Of a stretch of DNA of 64,000 nt, positions 37,202-45,509 are shown piece after piece (positions within the stretch are counted from its first letter, which is position 1; each line of letters begins with the position of its first letter). Origin of the DNA: Rhizobiaceae bacterium (GTDB lineage Bacteria; Pseudomonadota; Alphaproteobacteria; Rhizobiales; Rhizobiaceae); contig JARGOF010000009.1 in assembly GCA_029212415.1 (NCBI GenBank), positions 18,578 to 82,577 on the forward strand. Reading direction: 5' to 3'. The notes beneath the pieces were generated by a model. The model did no database searches and was not told where the DNA came from. It saw only the letters and a program-made list of their open reading frames with translations. Made by a program: the position numbers and the translations under genes.

Positions 37202-38200
37202 TTGATCCGTAATCTGAACAAACGCCAAAGGCCTGATACGCTTGTCAATCAGAGAAGACGCGGTGGTGGCAACTGGGGCCGTCGCATCTATCTGCTGATC
37301 CTTGCTGTCGTCTGCGTGACCGTATTGAACTATCTGTGGGGCGATGCCGTGAGGCTTCACGCGGATGGTCTTGTCATTCGCGAGCGCAATCTTGTGGCTG
37401 CGACCTCCATTGTGCGGGTGGAGGATGCCAGCGTTGATCAGGGAGAGACGGTTGAAAAAGACGACATATTGTTTCGTGTTGGTTCCATCGAAACCCTTGA
37501 TCGCATAGCCGATTTGTCTACGCGCATCGCCGAGCTTTCTCAGAGAAGAGCGTCACTGTTTTCACGCTCCGAACTGGCCAGTGAACTCCTGCCACTGGCG
37601 CGTCGCCGTTCGAACGAGGCCAGCGATGTGCTGGTCAGATTTGACAATATGGCGCTTCGAGGTCTTGTCACGACAGCGCGACAGGAAGAGGCCATGCGCG
37701 CGAATTTTGATGCGCAAAAAGAGCTTGTTCTGCTGGTCAATGAAACGTCGACACTCAAATCCGAAATATCGGCCTTTGAGTTGGCGCATCAGGATGCGGC
37801 CAGAGCTCTGGAAGACCTGAAGGGTTATTATGCCAGCGGGATTGTCCGCGCCCCGATTTCGGGCACGATCGGGGGAAAGGTCCCTTCCGTCGGTGACGTC
37901 TACCGCGCTGGCGAACCGATCCTTTCGATTTACTCCGGTGAGCCCTATATTCTGGCCTATTTGCCGACCAAATACCTTTTCCCGATCCGCAAGGGAATGC
38001 GTGTCCGCTTGAACAGCGGGAGACATTCAGAAAACGGGATCATCACTGAGATTCTGCCCTTTTCAGAAGCGCTTCCGGAAGAATTTCAAAATACGTTCAA
38101 ACCGCGTGACCGCAATCAACTGGCAAAGATACATTTTGCCAAACCCTCGTCGATACCAGTTTATGCGAAGGTTGAAATTTCTCGTGGTTTTCTATGGTGA
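37202..38200 (+). CDS. HlyD-like membrane-fusion protein
   Basis: 332 residues; TTG 37202 with GAGAGG upstream, three bases after the glycosyltransferase stop. Basic N-terminus, one TM at about 28-46, a barrel/lipoyl-type region (VRVEDASVDQGETVEKDDILFRVG), a helical hairpin of about 120 residues, then the second lipoyl half (GIVRAPISGTIGGKV) and a C-terminal barrel. It resembles the Alg44-type periplasmic partners of polysaccharide synthases. It probably guides the polymer through the periplasm. No outer-membrane porin is seen next to it. Confidence 0.82.
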   Translation: MIRNLNKRQRPDTLVNQRRRGGGNWGRRIYLLILAVVCVTVLNYLWGDAVRLHADGLVIRERNLVAATSIVRVEDASVDQGETVEKDDILFRVGSIETLDRIADLSTRIAELSQRRASLFSRSELASELLPLARRRSNEASDVLVRFDNMALRGLVTTARQEEAMRANFDAQKELVLLVNETSTLKSEISAFELAHQDAARALEDLKGYYASGIVRAPISGTIGGKVPSVGDVYRAGEPILSIYSGEPYILAYLPTKYLFPIRKGMRVRLNSGRHSENGIITEILPFSEALPEEFQNTFKPRDRNQLAKIHFAKPSSIPVYAKVEISRGFLW

Positions 38201-38390
38201 GCAATTTCACCAATCACAATGACCCGAAACAACACTCCATGTGGACTTGGGACCAATTATCGCGCCATGCAGCCGATGATTGGTTCTGTGGTTTCGTCTC
38301 CGTGCAAACCCAGGTGAAAAATATCCTTCAAAACTTTAGAAGCCAACGATGTGAACGGCAGTTGCAAGCATTGCAAAATTGGAGATTGTT

Positions 38391-40811
38391 TTGACGATTG
38401 AAGTCGCGCCCAATTCGCAGCCGCCTGTCGAAGACGCATTACAGGCCGGGAGAGGACGTGGTCAGAAGCACCGCTTCGGTCTATCCGCCAAAATCAGCAT
38501 CTGGACGATGCTCTTCGGCTTCGTTACGGCCATCGGCGTTGTTATTTTGATGTACAATACAAGTGCGAGGACGATTTCCGAGATCGAGACCCTTGCCAAT
38601 ACGGAAGCCATGCAACGGGTAGCCGTTCGGCTGAATGCCACCACTGAACAATTTCGGCAGGATGCACTGATCCTTTCAAAAACGCCACCCATACAGGGAA
38701 TTCTGCGTTCAATCAGCAATGACGGCATTGATCCATTTGATGGATCCAGCAGGCAGCTCTGGCAAGATCGTCTGGCGCAGATCTTTGAAAGTTTTCTTGA
38801 GACCAGGCAGGAATATTTGCAGGTGCGTTTCATTGCTGATGCCGGTGGCGGGATGGAAATCGTTCGCGTCGAACAATCAGGCGATGTTATTCGGCGTTCT
38901 CCGGCTGAAGATTTGCAGGAGAAGGCCGTCGAGCCGTACTACAGGGCAACCGCGGGATTGGCAGAGGGGAAGGTCTATCTCAGCAGAATTAATCTGAACA
39001 AGGAATTCGGTGTCCTGGAAACGCCTTACCGTCCAACGATCCGGGCTGCGACACCAATCTATTCTGATGCGGGTAAATTCGTCGGAATGATTGTCATCAA
39101 TGCCGATGCCGGCGTGTTTTTTTCGCGCATAGCTGCGGTCCTTCAAAAGGGCCAAAGCCTGCTGCTGGCCAATGATGCAGGCGACTATCTGTATCACCCC
39201 GACGAAGGCCTTACATTCGGCTTCCAACGCGGCCAGCGACACCGTATCCAGGACCAGTTCCCGGCGCTTGCCGGCTCCGGGTTTGATTTCACGGGCAAAG
39301 TGCAAGGCGAAGATGGCGAGCAGCATCTGTTTTCGCAACAGGTCGCCTTTGATCGGGACCAACCGGATCGTTTTCTCACCATTGGCGTGCTGTCGCCGGT
39401 TCACAGCCCATTCAACCAGATTTTTGGCAAATACAACGGACTTGTTATTTTCATTACAGCCGCCTGGGTGCTGCTTGGAGCCGTTTTTTCCGCATTCAGG
39501 ACAGGACATCTGGTTCGGTCCTTGAAAGAACTTGCAGCGGCGGCTAGGCGGCTGGGGCAGGGCGCGCAGGACATTGATTTGTCAAATCTGCAAAAACGCG
39601 ACGATGAAATCGGCGATCTGGCGCAGTCATTTGTTCAGATGGTTGATAAAATACATGCTCGAGAAACCCAATTGCTTGAGCAGGCTGAGGCGCTTTCACA
39701 ATCCAACAGCGGATTGAGCCTTCTGAATACGCAGCTCTCTGCTGTCATGGAAAATGCTCTTGATGGTCTGATTGTCATTGATGAAAAGGCTATCATTCAA
39801 AGTTTCAATCCGGCGGCCTGTCACATGTTCGGCTACACAGCCAAGGAAGTCATCGGCGAGCATGCTTCTTTGTTGGTGCCGGAGCGTTTCCATACCAGAA
39901 ACGAGAACTACCTTCAGGAACTTCTTTCAGCCAATGATGCAAGTATGTTTGCAGTCGGTCGTGAAGTTTTGGCGCGTCGAAAGGACGGTACGGAATTTCC
40001 GATAGAGTTGGGAATCTCGCCGATGTTTGTCGGCAAAAAACGAATGTTCCTGGGCATGACCAGTGACCTTTCGAGGCGCAAGGCAATCGAGCGACAGAAG
40101 GAGCAGAGGTTTATTGAAGACCTGCGGCGTTCCAACGAAGAATTGAGCCAATTTGCCTATGTGGCCAGCCATGACCTGCAGGAGCCGCTGCGGGTCGTTG
40201 GCAGTTATGTGGATTTGCTGGCGCGCCGCTATCAGGGCAAACTGGACGCCGAAGCTGATGAATTCATTGCCTACGCCGTCGATGGTGTGACGCGCATGAA
40301 GGCCCTGATCAATGATATCTTGGGCTATTCGCGGGTCAGCCACAATCCGATCAGCCAGGAGCAGGTCGATACCAGCGCTGTTCTGGCACGCATTGAGCGA
40401 TCCCTGGCCAGTCGCATCGAGGAGGCGGACGGAAAATTGGAGCACGGAACGCTTCCTGTGGTGCTTGCCGATAGCGTTCAGGTTGAGCGACTTTTTCGCA
40501 ACCTGATTGACAATGCCATCAAGTACAGATCAAAAAATCCACTATCAATTCATATTGAGGCGAATTCACAGGGTGATCGATGGGCGTTTTCAATTCGTGA
40601 CAATGGTATTGGAATTGACCCTCAGTTCAAAGATAAGGTATTTGGTATATTCACGCGACTGCATGGCCGCGATGCCTATGCAGGAACGGGTATAGGGCTG
40701 GCATCATGCCGCCGCATTGTTGAACGCCATGGGGGAGAGATTACGGTCGAACAGGTCCCTGGCGGCGGATCCATTTTCAGATTTACCCTGCCGAAAGGCC
40801 AAAGTAATTAG
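38391..40811 (+). CDS. Membrane sensor histidine kinase with Cache-like, HAMP and PAS domains
   Basis: 806 residues; TTG 38391 is chosen because GGAG lies six bases before it. TM about 33-53; extracellular double-Cache-like region about 65-345; TM about 348-368; HAMP about 368-425; PAS about 440-560 with FNPAACHMFGYTAKEVIGEHASLLVP; HisKA with SHDLQEPLRVVGSY; HATPase ending with GTGIGLASCRRIVERHGG. The DLQEPLR-type kinase core is the one usually partnered with Rcp1-like receivers, and such a gene follows at 27 bp. Confidence 0.88.
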   Translation: MTIEVAPNSQPPVEDALQAGRGRGQKHRFGLSAKISIWTMLFGFVTAIGVVILMYNTSARTISEIETLANTEAMQRVAVRLNATTEQFRQDALILSKTPPIQGILRSISNDGIDPFDGSSRQLWQDRLAQIFESFLETRQEYLQVRFIADAGGGMEIVRVEQSGDVIRRSPAEDLQEKAVEPYYRATAGLAEGKVYLSRINLNKEFGVLETPYRPTIRAATPIYSDAGKFVGMIVINADAGVFFSRIAAVLQKGQSLLLANDAGDYLYHPDEGLTFGFQRGQRHRIQDQFPALAGSGFDFTGKVQGEDGEQHLFSQQVAFDRDQPDRFLTIGVLSPVHSPFNQIFGKYNGLVIFITAAWVLLGAVFSAFRTGHLVRSLKELAAAARRLGQGAQDIDLSNLQKRDDEIGDLAQSFVQMVDKIHARETQLLEQAEALSQSNSGLSLLNTQLSAVMENALDGLIVIDEKAIIQSFNPAACHMFGYTAKEVIGEHASLLVPERFHTRNENYLQELLSANDASMFAVGREVLARRKDGTEFPIELGISPMFVGKKRMFLGMTSDLSRRKAIERQKEQRFIEDLRRSNEELSQFAYVASHDLQEPLRVVGSYVDLLARRYQGKLDAEADEFIAYAVDGVTRMKALINDILGYSRVSHNPISQEQVDTSAVLARIERSLASRIEEADGKLEHGTLPVVLADSVQVERLFRNLIDNAIKYRSKNPLSIHIEANSQGDRWAFSIRDNGIGIDPQFKDKVFGIFTRLHGRDAYAGTGIGLASCRRIVERHGGEITVEQVPGGGSIFRFTLPKGQSN

Positions 40812-40837
40812 AACTGTGAACCCAACGGGAGCTCGAC

Positions 40838-41278
40838 ATGCAAGCAGCTAGAGGACCAGGACCAATCGAAATACTATTGGTGGAAGACAATCCGGCTGAT
40901 ATTCGGCTGACGATCGAAGGGTTCAAGGAAGCGAAGATCGCCAACAATCTCACAGCCGTCATGAACGGTCAGGAGGCGCTCGACTTTCTCTACAAGCGCG
41001 CCGACCACGTCGATGCAGTGCGGCCTGACCTTATTGTTCTCGACCTCAATCTCCCGGGGCTCAGCGGGCATGAAGTGCTAAAGCAAATCAAAGGCGATCC
41101 AGATCTGAAGACAATACCGACCGTTGTATTGACCTCCTCGGAGGCCGAAAACGATATTGCCAAGTCATATCAACTGCAAGCAAACTGCTATATAGTAAAG
41201 CCCGTTACTTTCGAGGGCCTGATGTCGGTGGTAAAAGCGATCGATAACTTTTGGTTCACTGTTGTTGTGCTACCATAG
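40838..41278 (+). CDS. Rcp1-like single-domain response regulator
   Basis: 146 residues. LLVEDNPADIRLTIEGFKEAK is typical of Rcp1, the partner of bacteriophytochrome-type kinases. Phospho-acceptor Asp69 in VLDLNLPG, Thr99 in VLTSSE, Lys121 in IVKPV. No output domain. It lies between its probable kinase and a REC-GGDEF-EAL protein whose start is only 19 bases after this stop, forming a three-gene signalling unit. Confidence 0.9.
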   Translation: MQAARGPGPIEILLVEDNPADIRLTIEGFKEAKIANNLTAVMNGQEALDFLYKRADHVDAVRPDLIVLDLNLPGLSGHEVLKQIKGDPDLKTIPTVVLTSSEAENDIAKSYQLQANCYIVKPVTFEGLMSVVKAIDNFWFTVVVLP

Positions 41279-41297
41279 GCTGAACCGATGCAGCGGA

Positions 41298-43034
41298 ATG
41301 ACTATGATACACAACAGTCCAAAAACACTGTCCATATTGCTCATTGAAGACAACCCGGCAGACAGACGTCTGGCGGAGATTGCCCTCGATGAAGCTGCGA
41401 TGGAAGGTCATATGATCTGTGATTTGCGGACGGCCGGTACCCTTGCTGAAGGGTTGGCCTGCCTGCAAGAAGCGACCTGCGGTGTGATTTTGATTGATCT
41501 CGATCTTCCCGACGCCAAGGGGCTGGATGGTGTGCGAAGGTTGCATGCGGCCTATCCTGATATTCCCATTGTTGTCCTGACCGGCCTTTCTGACCAATCG
41601 CTGACCATGGGTGTGCTGGAAGCCGGCGCAGGTGATTATCTTGAAAAATCGGATATGCGGCCCAAGGCATTGCTGCGAACACTGCGATACGCCATAGAGC
41701 GCAAGGCTATGGAGTGTCGTCTGGTTGAGCTTGCCGAGACGGATTCGCTTACCGGCCTGCTGAACCGTCGTGCCTTTCTTGCAAACGTGGAGGTGGCGCG
41801 CCTTCAGGCTGCAGAAGGCCTGTCGGAAAGCGCGATATTGTTGATCGATCTTGACCGCTTCAAGGATATCAATGACCTCTTCGGGCATCAAACGGGCGAT
41901 GAGGTTCTGGTCGCAATTGCCGATGCCATCAAGACAGTTCTGTCCGAGAATGACAGTGCCGCCAGAATTGGTGGCGATGAATTCGCCGTGCTTTTGCGTA
42001 ATGTTGCAACAGAAGAAGCAGCGTTTCGCAGAACCGATGAGATTCTTGCAGCACTGAAAGCAATATGCATGCTCAATGACGGTCGGTTCGGCGTACATTT
42101 CAGCGTTGGTGTCTCGCTGATCTCCTATGGAGAGACAGAAACGAGCACCCTGATTTCGCGTGCCGACCATGCGCTTTACAAATCCAAACAAACAAAAGAC
42201 ACCGCCGTCGTCCTCTATGACGCGCAGATGGACGCTTCTTTCAACGAGAAGCAGGTGCTCAAGCAGAAGATGGCAGCCGACATTCAGCAAAACCGCTTCT
42301 ATCTTGATTTCCAGCCAATCGTCGACGCCGGAAATCATTCAATTGTCGCAGCAGAGGGCCTCGCGCGCTGGCGTGGCGAAGACGGTGCTCTGGTCGGTCC
42401 GGTTACCTTCATTCCCATTGCAGAAGAGAGCGGCATGATCGCCACATTGGGAGGCCGATTGTTTGAGGACCTTTGCGCCTGCATCAGCAAACGTTTTTCT
42501 GACCAGAAAAACGTCGTCATACCGATTTCCATCAATGTATCGCCGATTCAGGCCCGTGATCCGGGGTTTGCTGTTCGGTTCATCAACACCATCGAGCGTC
42601 ATGCGATACCACCGCAATATATCAATATCGAACTGACTGAATCCAGCTTTGTCCATAGCATTGATGTGGTGCAGACCAATCTGGAGATGATCCGGCACTA
42701 CGGTGTGGGGGTCCAGATTGATGATTTCGGAACCGGCTATTCATCACTTTCCCTGCTGAAGGACCTGCCTTTCGATGCGGTCAAAATTGATCGCAGTTTT
42801 GTTCAGGATGTCGGTAAGGTCGTTTGGGCCGATGCCATCGTCAAGGCTCTTGTGGACATGGGTGAAAATCTCGGATTTCGCACGATCGCCGAAGGTATAG
42901 AAACTGAAGAGCAGGCACTGGCGCTGCGCGATCTGGGTGTGACCTGTCTTCAGGGCTACTATTTTTCGCGGCCAATCAGTCGCGAAGCCTTTGCCACCTT
43001 GCTGTCGGGCGACGGTTACTGCAACGTAGCCTGA
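41298..43034 (+). CDS. Receiver-GGDEF-EAL cyclic-di-GMP protein
   Basis: 578 residues from ATG 41298. Receiver (LLIEDNPADRRLAE; LIDLDLPDAKG), then GGDEF with an intact RIGGDEFAVLL signature and a DSLTGLLNRRAF opening, then EAL with EGLARW, INVSP, ELTESSF, DDFGTGYSSLSLL, KIDRSFV and AEGIE. The EAL signature reads EGL, a tolerated variant, and the downstream catalytic glutamates and aspartates are kept. It could both make and break cyclic-di-GMP, switched by phosphorylation from the adjacent kinase. Confidence 0.9.
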   Translation: MTMIHNSPKTLSILLIEDNPADRRLAEIALDEAAMEGHMICDLRTAGTLAEGLACLQEATCGVILIDLDLPDAKGLDGVRRLHAAYPDIPIVVLTGLSDQSLTMGVLEAGAGDYLEKSDMRPKALLRTLRYAIERKAMECRLVELAETDSLTGLLNRRAFLANVEVARLQAAEGLSESAILLIDLDRFKDINDLFGHQTGDEVLVAIADAIKTVLSENDSAARIGGDEFAVLLRNVATEEAAFRRTDEILAALKAICMLNDGRFGVHFSVGVSLISYGETETSTLISRADHALYKSKQTKDTAVVLYDAQMDASFNEKQVLKQKMAADIQQNRFYLDFQPIVDAGNHSIVAAEGLARWRGEDGALVGPVTFIPIAEESGMIATLGGRLFEDLCACISKRFSDQKNVVIPISINVSPIQARDPGFAVRFINTIERHAIPPQYINIELTESSFVHSIDVVQTNLEMIRHYGVGVQIDDFGTGYSSLSLLKDLPFDAVKIDRSFVQDVGKVVWADAIVKALVDMGENLGFRTIAEGIETEEQALALRDLGVTCLQGYYFSRPISREAFATLLSGDGYCNVA

Positions 43035-43477
43035 CACACAGCCTACGACCGTGATGTTACCCGGTCAATTTTCCCAAGCCGTTGCCGATGACGAGTGTAG
43101 AAGTCACTTCTGCCGGCGATTGCGGCGAAACTATTCACCATCATCAGATTCTTGAGACATGAGCAAAAGCGTGCTCTGTCGCACTTTGCGAAAAAGACCG
43201 CCATGGATACAGGTGCGGAAATAGGCGCGCGCCGAAACGGTTGGATGGAGAGGCGACGCGTGCCTTGTCATGGTGATGCGCGCTGGCTGCAAATCTGTTC
43301 CCCGGGTTTTTTTGAGACCGTTTCTCCCATCAAAAATATTCGATGTCGCCGCTCCATTTGACATGGATAAGCCGTGATTGTGCGGAACTAGAAGGCGTGG
43401 CGCGCGTTGTCCCCCATATGACTTGTTTGATCGCGCGCCAAAGGGTTTGCGGTCTTATCGCTTTGAGGAGCATTGGT
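43035..43477. other. Intergenic region without a supported gene
   Basis: 443 bases between the REC-GGDEF-EAL gene and the OmpA-family gene, both on the plus strand. Short frames on both strands overlap each other and lack ribosome binding sites. Probably the promoter region of the OmpA-family gene. Confidence 0.4.
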
Positions 43478-45223
43478 ATGAAAATTATTCGTCCGCACTA
43501 TGTCGTCGCTTTGGCGTCGTTGTTTCCGTTGGCCAACTCGCCTACGATGGCTGCCTATTTTTCGCCGGGTTCCCTCGGCACTGTGAGCCAGGAAACGCGT
43601 GGGCATGACACAGGCCATGTCCTGCTGGTACAGGCCGGCGAGCCCGAAAGCGTTCTCAATGCGCGTGCCAACCTGTTGGCGTCCGAGGAAGCTCTACGCA
43701 TTGCCGAAACCGACAATGGTGACGTTGATGCCGCACGAAAGTCTGTGAAAAAGGCCCGTCGCGGTTTGGCACAGGCGCTGGCTGACGCGGGACTGCCGCT
43801 TGCCGGGCAGTCTGCTGAAAAAGCAGAAGCCGAAGCTGTTACACCCGAAAAGGCGCCGGAGGCTTCTGTGCAGGCCGACGTCGCTGCCGAACAGCCCGTT
43901 GAGGCAACGCCAAAGCAGGTTGAAGAAGCGCAGCCACAGGAAAACTCTGTCGAAACTGCACCTGCTGTTGCGGATGTACCCAAACCGGAAGAAAAGCCGG
44001 CAGCTATCGCACCAGCAGCTATCGCAAATGACGATGGCAATGGAAAGAAGGGCAAGGCAGCTGCAGCAACTGCCGAGGAGAAAAAGCCCAACAAACGCAA
44101 TGCCGAGGATAAACTGACGAAAAAGCAGAAACGTGAAAAGGCGAGGGCGGAAGCTGAATCTGCCACTGGCGGCGAAGAAGCGAAGAAGGAACAGCCCAAA
44201 GCCAAGCCTGCTGCCCCGGAATCAACGGGCATTCAGGGCGAGGAGGCCGATCCTCAGGTCGACAAATTGCGCAAGAAGCTCGCTGCTGAGCGCGATAAAG
44301 TGCGCAAACTGGAATCCCGGCAGAGCAATCAGAAGGATCGCAAAGATCGCAAGGATCGAAAGGACCGTGGGGACGAATCCGAAGTGCGTGGTGGCGACAA
44401 TCGGACGATCTTCAAATTGGGTGATCGGGTCATCATTCGCAGTGACAGTGAAACCGATCGCATTTTGCGCGGCGCCAACGATATTGAAGTCACCAATTTG
44501 CCACGCGGACGCAGTCAAACGACTGTCACGCGCCCCAATGGATCGCAGATCATCACGATCCGCGATGCAAACGGCGATATCATCTACCGGGTGCGCAAGC
44601 AGCGCAATGGTCGCGAACTCGTACTGATCGATAATCGTCCTCTTTATGAGGAGCGGCGCCCGCGCGGCGGAGTGGAGATCAATCTGCCACCTATCCGGCT
44701 GGAGATTCCGCAGAGCGACTATGTCATTGAAATGGGCAACAGGGTCAATCAGAACGCCATCCGTTCTGCTCTGACGGCACCGCCGGTGGAAAGCGTTGAA
44801 CGGGCCTATTCGCTGGAAGAGGTGCGCTATTCGGAACGGTTGCGGGACAAACTGCGTCGCATTGATACGCCGGTTACCTTTGACAGCGGCAGTGCGGCAA
44901 TATCCCCACAGGAGATTCCGACACTGGACCGTCTCGCGCTCGCCATGGAAGCGATCCTCGATCAGGATCCCGACACGATCTTTCTCATTGAAGGTCATAC
45001 GGATGCGATTGGATCAGAAATTTCCAATCTTGCGCTCTCGGACCGGCGTGCCGAATCCATTGCAATCGCCCTGTCGGAGTATTTCAACATTCCACCAGAG
45101 AACCTGATCACCCAGGGCTATGGTGAGGCCTATCTCAAGGTGCCGACGCTGGAAGCCGAGCGCAGCAACCGCCGCGTGGCAGTGCGCAACATCACAAACC
45201 TGTTGCGCGAACCTGGGCGTTGA
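43478..45223 (+). CDS. OmpA-family outer-membrane/peptidoglycan protein with long charged linker
   Basis: 581 residues from ATG 43478, which has GAGGAG upstream. Signal peptide about 1-26. Residues about 50-270 are a low-complexity Ala/Glu/Lys/Pro region followed by a coiled-coil-like segment with four RKDRKD-type repeats. The C-terminal 120 residues are an OmpA domain: VTFDSGSAAISPQEIPTLDRLA, EGHTDAIGSEISNLALSDRRAESI, ITQGYGEAYLK and ERSNRRV. That domain binds peptidoglycan. The long linker would span the periplasm. Placement inside a cyclic-di-GMP and polysaccharide island suggests an envelope or attachment role. Confidence 0.85.
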   Translation: MKIIRPHYVVALASLFPLANSPTMAAYFSPGSLGTVSQETRGHDTGHVLLVQAGEPESVLNARANLLASEEALRIAETDNGDVDAARKSVKKARRGLAQALADAGLPLAGQSAEKAEAEAVTPEKAPEASVQADVAAEQPVEATPKQVEEAQPQENSVETAPAVADVPKPEEKPAAIAPAAIANDDGNGKKGKAAAATAEEKKPNKRNAEDKLTKKQKREKARAEAESATGGEEAKKEQPKAKPAAPESTGIQGEEADPQVDKLRKKLAAERDKVRKLESRQSNQKDRKDRKDRKDRGDESEVRGGDNRTIFKLGDRVIIRSDSETDRILRGANDIEVTNLPRGRSQTTVTRPNGSQIITIRDANGDIIYRVRKQRNGRELVLIDNRPLYEERRPRGGVEINLPPIRLEIPQSDYVIEMGNRVNQNAIRSALTAPPVESVERAYSLEEVRYSERLRDKLRRIDTPVTFDSGSAAISPQEIPTLDRLALAMEAILDQDPDTIFLIEGHTDAIGSEISNLALSDRRAESIAIALSEYFNIPPENLITQGYGEAYLKVPTLEAERSNRRVAVRNITNLLREPGR

Positions 45224-45297
45224 TGATCAACCGGCAACCTGTGTCAGGTCAAAATGGGTCTGATGCGGGGCAAACTGTGAAAGTTGATTGCTGAATT

Positions 45298-45335
45298 GAC
45301 CAGCGGCTTGAAGCGCGCATTTCAAGCCGCTGGTC
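45298..45335 (+). terminator. Strong hairpin between convergent genes
   Basis: Perfect 15-bp arms (45298-45312 and 45321-45335, core CAGCGGCTTGAA) with an 8-base loop, followed by CTTTATAT on the plus strand. It lies between the OmpA-family gene (ends 45223) and the minus-strand PAS-GGDEF-EAL gene (ends 45510). The T-run is weak. Confidence 0.6.
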
Positions 45336-45509
45336 CTTTATATGCAGGAGGACTCCACTCCGGCCTTCTGCAGCGAAGGGTTCGCGCCCAGTGGCCGCCC
45401 GCAGCGTCAGACGTCTTGACCTATGCGAAAACATCGCTCTTTACCGCCTTCATGGCGGATCGACTCACTGGATCACGAACAGAGAGGCTCAATCAAAGCC
45501 AGACATGCT

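Noticed and set aside
38194-38394. 66-residue frame between the HlyD-like gene and the sensor kinase
   Set aside because: No ribosome binding site, atypical composition, and it overlaps both neighbours slightly.
43555-44232. 225-residue minus-strand frame over the OmpA-family gene
   Set aside because: It mirrors the Ala/Glu/Lys-rich linker (Ser/Ala/Phe-rich in reverse) and has no ribosome binding site.
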